From: Reticulitermes speratus
Taxonomy: Eukaryota; Arthropoda; Insecta; Blattodea; Rhinotermitidae
NCBI GenBank assembly: GCA_021186555.1
Contig: JAJKFL010000007.1
Coordinates: forward strand, 5,155,249-5,219,248
Direction: 5' to 3'
DNA: 64,000 nt
Shown piece after piece: positions 58,936 through 64,000 of this stretch. The position numbers were made by a program, and so were the translations under genes. Each line of letters opens with the position of its first letter. The first letter of the stretch is position 1. A model generated the notes under the pieces. It was not told where the DNA came from. It did not search any database and worked only from the letters and a program-made list of their open reading frames with translations.

Positions 58936-59358
58936 ATGAACAAGTGGGCAGCAAGACACCAAAGACGCAATCGTTACAAATTACGCAACCGTGACAAGTG
59001 CGCCTTCCGATGGTCTTACACTGTGTCTACCAGAAGGCTCGGCCGAGTACGCGAAAGCCAAACACTCCTCTCGATCTTTCTGCCGCCTGCCGCATATTTA
59101 ACACCAGGAGTTACGAGCACAATAGCCTGCGGTGTTGCGCACCTGCTACTGCGGCAGGCACAGCGACGGACACGTACCGGACAACAGGCAACATCACACT
59201 GCATTACAAGCTCAGGACATACTTCGGTTTGTTTACATACCTGATCGCACAGTTTACATTTATAGACAAACAACTTTAATGTGACATTCCAATGACTTCA
59301 TTCCTAACACTGACACGTATACTGTTCCACATAAATATCTATTTCCCGTATCGCTAGT

Positions 59359-59758
59359 TTTTATAGTATGGGTCTCAAGCACGCGGGCCGCGGCCCACTT
59401 AAGGCCCGCCAAATCATTATATGTGGTCCACACACTGGTCTTACACTAATGACAGAATGCGGCCCCGGCACAGCGCCCAAAATTGTTTAAAAGATAAAAA
59501 CGTTTTTCGTCACGAGTCACAAAGGCTCAGAGAGGTTTGCTATCCCTGGACATAATGCGGTAACAATAAAGCAAAGTCTAAAATTCGACAATGATGATAC
59601 ATTTCAGTTTTGTTATTAAAATGCGAAATACTCGTGTGTTTAATTCGAAACAAATATTTAAATTATGTATTCCTTACAATGACGTGCGGCCCTTCCTGAT
59701 TTTCAAAATAATTCGTTTGGCCCGCGTACGACTTGAATTTGAGACGACCATTTTACAG
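59359..59758. mobile_element. hAT-type MITE with 8-bp target duplication
   Basis: The element spans 59367-59750. Ends GGGTCTCAAGCACGCGGGCC and GGCCCGCGTACGACTTGAAT with GAGACGACCA form inverted repeats around GTCTCAA and ACGCGGGCC. Flanking 8-mers TTTTATAG (59359-59366) and TTTTACAG (59751-59758) differ at one base. The GGCCCGC-rich ends and GAGAC termini are typical of hAT MITEs. No coding sequence. Confidence 0.68.
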
Positions 59759-60063
59759 CCTTGAGTAACAGTTAGTCTAACTTTCCGCTGTTCTTCTTTT
59801 TGGGCACTCTCAAGAAGCTAGACTACGCTACGTTTGCTTCACAGAATATTTTTAATAATATCGATAATATTCTGAATTATTACGCACGAAATTTCTTTTC
59901 GCCACCACGTCGAGACTGACTCTAGGCCCACTGAGTCTCCTATACAATATGCACAGAGCGCCTACGCCCAAAGAAGTTGCCGGAGCGTGAACCGACCATT
60001 ATCTCCATTCCTCCATACGTCTTCAAATCTGCATACAGCTTACAGCGGCTAATTATTCATTTT

Positions 60064-60600
60064 TAGGCGCGTTCGCAAAATTGCGAACATCGACTATCAG
60101 CGTCGTCATGCCTGTCTGCCTCTCCGTCCTTCCGCATGGAAAAATTCAGCTCCCACCGGATGGATTTTCATGAAATTTCATATTTGCGTAATTTTAGAGA
60201 ATCTGTCGAGAAAATTCAAGTTTCATTAAAACCTGACAATAACGGGTACTTTACATAAACACGAAAGTACGTTTATGACAGTATCTCGCTCAGCTCTTCT
60301 TAGAATGAGAAATGTTTCAGATAAAAGTTGTAGAGAAAATCAAAACACACATTTTATGTTCAATAACTTTTTTCCGAAAATCGTGCCGTTTATGAGATAC
60401 TATGGCAAAATATGGTAGAGCCAGACAGGCAACAAATAACAATATAATACGGCGCATGCGCTTTGCATGCTGGATAACTAATGCTACACAAACACACTAA
60501 GAATATGAAATGCTTATCGCTTTTCCCCTGCAACAAGGGTTACGCGAACGCGCCTCAATGTTACGTTACACGTAGCCTACAATGCCTGTCTTGTTGTATC
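60064..60600 (-). repeat. Uninterrupted dispersed family E element
   Basis: Inverted relative to the copies at 25975 and 30565. AGGCGCGTTCGC near 60067 and its complement GCGAACGCGCCT near 60556 form an inverted pair, but homology between copies continues about 40 bp beyond it (to TGCCTGTCTTGTTG), so the true ends are not settled. Confidence 0.7.
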
Positions 60601-61179
60601 CTTACATTTTCATGTCTGTTCATTCAGCAGGAAATCAGCAATACTTATATTCTTTGCCAACGCACGCATTCAGAAGTTGTTTTAACAGGTAGGAAGGCAC
60701 AGTGTCAAGGTGCTGTCGTTACAGTACCTACAGTTCTCGACTCGATTCCCTGCCAAGAGATCTTATCACAGTTTTACTCAGTTAATCGTAGACAATTCCG
60801 GTATATTAACTTCAAATACGCCAATCCAACGTATCTCATTCGACGCTAAGTAACATCTACGGATAACACAACTTTTTATCACAAAAGATCCAAAGAGACA
60901 CACGAAAAATAAATTATCCGCTTCCATTTTCATTCTAAGAATGCAGCTATATGGAAGGACCCCGCACACCAGTCAAATACGTACAAAAGAGGCTCACTCC
61001 AGCGAAGACAGTCCTCCTTCATTAACTGGCAGTCGCTCAACGCATTAAGAAGCCCCAAAACCTTTTACGGAACTCCGAAGACAATGACCGTGCAAGTTTT
61101 CACGTTCCCACGGCACGCTGTGTTAAGATTATGGCATTTTAGGTTCTTACACCGCGTGGTGTGACAAACCTGTTGCCAC

Positions 61180-61480
61180 GTTTCGGAGGAGCCTGCTAAC
61201 TCCATCATGGTGACTGTGGTTGGTTCAGGCAAGTTGCTCAAGTCACGTTTATTACATTCAGCCACTAGGCTCAAACCAGAACCACTTGACCCCAGTTCAC
61301 ATTTCCACATCCTGCTCCCTTATGATCCATTGTAATAATATCATTCCACCTAATCCTAGGTCTTCCAAGTGGCCCCTTCTCTTCGGGGCGATCAACGAAA
61401 ATTGTGTATTTAGTTCTGTCTACCACGCATGCTACGTGTCACGCCCATCTAATGCCCCTTCCGTTTGTTGAGTACAAATT
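61180..61480 (-). mobile_element. LINE tail fragment beside a worn GAAACGTG foldback piece
   Basis: Minus-strand frames include KGPLGRPRIRWNDIITMD, the GRPRRRW tail of a LINE protein. At 61178-61215 the adjoining CACGTTTCGGAGGAGCC and CTAACTCCATCATGG is a relic of another hairpin repeat. Confidence 0.55.
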
Positions 61481-62446
61481 ATGATGCGCTTCATATGCAG
61501 TCATCTTCATCTAGCTGTTACTTAATCTGCCTTAGATCAGAACATTATCTTCAGCGCTTTGCTGCCAAACGCCCTTGCGCCAGAACTGCTGTAACGTCAG
61601 GTTCTGTGCACTCGTGCGCACCTAAATTAAAATTAAAATTACAGTTAAAAGTTACTCATGCTAATCAAGCGCATAGCCATCGTTACAAGAACTTGAGAAG
61701 GAAACTCCGTAACTGCAATGCAAATACATTTTTAACCAAGAACGCCCAAGACAAAAACGAATACCAAATTACGCAAAATTCCGAATTCCAAACGCTTTTC
61801 GGACTTCTGATCAAATATACAAGAAAATACAAATGCTACGAATAAAACATGAAATTAAGTTTTTAAACATTAAAAACAAAACCTCAACACACAATTATAT
61901 CATACTCATATTGAATTATCTAATATGTGGGGTAAGATTTGGCATCTCACTGAACACACCATAAACGAAAAATTGAAAACAGAAATTTATAAAAAAAAAA
62001 TTAAGTTAGCCAAGTAACTTTAGTCTGCCTTTCCCATGCCAAATTTAATAAAAATTTGTAGTTTCTGAGCCGAAACATGATGACCAAAAGACGACTACAA
62101 CCTACGCGTTATGCGTTTGTGCACGGAATCGGTGCAAATAATTCACAAAAACTGGAGGTAACAAGGTCTGATATGGGCATATTATGGGAAACCGAGAATG
62201 GAGAAACCGGAGAACCATTCCTTACAAGATGGAGCAAGCGATCGACACGCACGTTAGATGCTACGGCTAAGCCTGCAGGCGTCATTTGACACACAAGGCG
62301 AATACGACTGAAATGGTGGGTTACGACAGTAATCGGTCGAGTTCAAAGTATGACGTTAATGAGTGAACTCTGCCCAACGCCCTAGCTCTCTTTAGCTAAA
62401 AACTCCGAAATACGTTCTATATTAACCTTCCTATACAAGGGTATGC

Positions 62447-62545
62447 CGATCCCACTGGCCGCGCGGTCTAAGGCGTGCGTCTGCGGCCGTTAGTTTGCTT
62501 GGATTGTGGGTTCGAATCCCGCCGCGGGCATAGATGTCTGTCTCT
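62447..62545 (+). repeat. SINE, family C, head only
   Basis: CCGATCCCACTGGCCGCGCGG, B box GGGTTCGAATCCCGCC and ATAGATGTCTGTCTCTTGTG. The body is replaced by the tandem array that starts about 30 bases later. Confidence 0.85.
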
Positions 62546-62571
62546 TGTGTCTGTTCTCGAGAACAGAACAA

Positions 62572-62928
62572 CAGTCACGTCTGAATGTCAGACAACCGGT
62601 ACATCAAATGACGCATCGACTGAATGTCAGACAACCGGTACACCAAATGACGCATCGTCTGAATGTCAGACAACCGGTACATCAAATGACGCATCGTCTG
62701 AATGTCAGACAACCGGTACATCAAATGACGCATCGTCTGAATGTCAGACAACCGGTATATCAAATGACGCATCGTCTGAATGTCAGACAACCGGTACATC
62801 AAATGACGCATAGACTGAATGTCAGACAAATGGTACATCAAATGACGCATCGTCTGAATGTCAGACAACCGGTACATCAAATGACGCATACACTGAATGT
62901 CAGACAACCGGTACATCAAATCCAGTGG
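62572..62928. repeat. 39-bp minisatellite, about 9 units
   Basis: The unit is TGAATGTCAGACAACCGGTA then CATCAAATGACGCATCGTC (13 codons). Sporadic point variants (CACC, TATATC, AATGG). Both strands are open across it only because of the unit length. Confidence 0.95.
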
Positions 62929-62994
62929 CTCTGTCAATAGCATAGCAACATGTGATTGTGTGGAGGCGCCCACAATGTACATGCAAACTCGCAC

Positions 62995-64000
62995 TCATAC
63001 TTGTCGGTATGCACAACACACAGAGTAAAGTTTCAGATTCGGTTTTTATGTAGTATACAGGGCATTCAAAGTCTGACGCCGATACAATAAATTCTCTAAC
63101 TTCTAATTTTTGTTTCATTTCCGTTGTCTGTGACAAGCCATACGGGAATCCATGAAACAAGACAATGAAAAACAGTGTAAAATGCGAAGCTTCTGGTTTG
63201 TCATCCACCTACGTGACTTACTGTTAAACATCACGTCCGAAGTCTTAAGTACTTAATAACATTTGTTCTATTTCACAATCCCACATTCAGGTGAAGGTAA
63301 AACTGGCGTACGTTACACCAAGTGTCTTAGACAGTTTAGAGTGCCATGCTGGGTTTCCTTTCAGGCTACCGCAGATGCCTAAGTATGTGAGATTTTAGGC
63401 TTTCGCAGCAGTGTGGTAGGGGAATCCATTTTTCTGAGACATGACTCTGTGCAAAATCCCAGAAGAATGGATGCCTAATTTTGCTTCTTTTCGTTGAATG
63501 CGATGCTTTCTGTACACATATCCATCAAATCAATGGCACACGAGCAGCTTCAGCGTGTTGACCCCACCTATAACATGTCAACACTTTGTCAGATACCATT
63601 TCCACACTTGTAAATACACATGGCTTATTATTTCTACACGTTCCAGACGGTATTGCGTTGCTATCGGCCGGCGTTTAAAACGGTGTGCTTTGTAAGAAAG
63701 CAGAGATAACAGAAAATGTACAATATTTCAGTTTAACAAGTGGCTTAATTTTATTTGTTCAATTTCACATTCCTTTATTCAACTCAAGGTCAATGGCCTA
63801 TGGTTAAGTAGCTGAGCCCCATGTTGGATTTCCTTTCAGGCTGCAGCAGTTTGGGTCACGTGGTGCGCTGGTAGCCAATAACATGCAGCCGGTCCCGAGC
63901 AAGCCGAGGCGTAATTACGATAATATCCAGTAATTACAAACGACAGTAAAATACATAATACAGGAGGAGACGTCGGTCGGATATGTAACGAGCCGAAGAG
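62995..64000. other. No feature recognised
   Basis: A family G-like scrap lies at about 63395-63475 (GATTTTAGGCTTTCGCAGC and AATCCCAGAAGAATGG). A similar GGCTGCAGCAG piece lies at 63835-63850. The rest is unassigned. Confidence 0.3.

Noticed and set aside
62475-62994. Frames of 112-144 codons
   Set aside because: They are by-products of the 39-bp tandem unit joined to a SINE head.
1-64000. CRISPR array, bacterial operon or toxin system
   Set aside because: Tandem repeats have no unique spacers, and the sequence is plainly eukaryotic (introns, SINEs, LINEs).
1-64000. LTR retrovirus-like or Polinton-like element
   Set aside because: No gag, integrase, envelope or capsid-like frames and no long direct terminal repeats with the usual primer site were recognised.

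Overview
This window looks like non-coding DNA from a large, repeat-rich insect genome. It has no operons or dense genes. It carries many tRNA-derived SINEs, the decayed 3' ends of several LINE (non-LTR retrotransposon) families, DNA-transposon remnants, minisatellites and microsatellites. The only protein-coding signal I trust is a few exons on the minus strand with pipsqueak-type (psq) DNA-binding domains, typical of insect BTB-psq regulators. The LINE tails resemble reverse-transcriptase C-termini that I associate with cockroach and termite genomes. I therefore lean towards Blattodea, but that is inference.

Host gene. Two compact minus-strand exons (3780-4228 and 4400-4803) each have an acceptor, an open frame and a stop. 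Each encodes a psq-like helix-turn-helix. Both acceptors need exactly one base from the upstream exon, so they behave like alternative 3'-terminal exons of one gene. A 58-base minus-strand exon at 18618-18675 has strong splice signals, is open, and donates exactly that one base. The BTB part and promoter, if present, lie beyond 64000.

Layout. 1-3.7 kb: AT-rich, repeat-poor, possibly 3' UTR and downstream DNA of this gene. 3.7-4.8 kb: terminal exons. 6-14 kb: SINEs, a 56-bp tandem array and a 1.2-kb foldback element. 14-28 kb: the 58-base exon, a second foldback element, SINEs and LINE ends. 28-36 kb: a hAT transposase C-terminus, two inverted pogo-type elements around a 36-bp minisatellite, a nested insertion, and a 21-bp minisatellite that grew inside a LINE coding tail. 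36-46 kb: SINEs and plain intergenic DNA. 46-64 kb: a 90-bp array, LINE tails, a third small foldback element, a hAT-type MITE and a 39-bp array inside a SINE.

Most notable: at least eight copies of a compact hammerhead-ribozyme-like motif (CTGANGA, stem II, GAAA, short helix III, GTA, stem I) recur in the foldback elements and in solo fragments. Three foldback elements are bounded by exact 12-14 bp direct repeats. This fits Penelope-like or retrozyme-like retroelements whose terminal repeats carry hammerheads. Stem I and stem II differ between copies while pairing is kept in most. I found no Penelope reverse transcriptase here.
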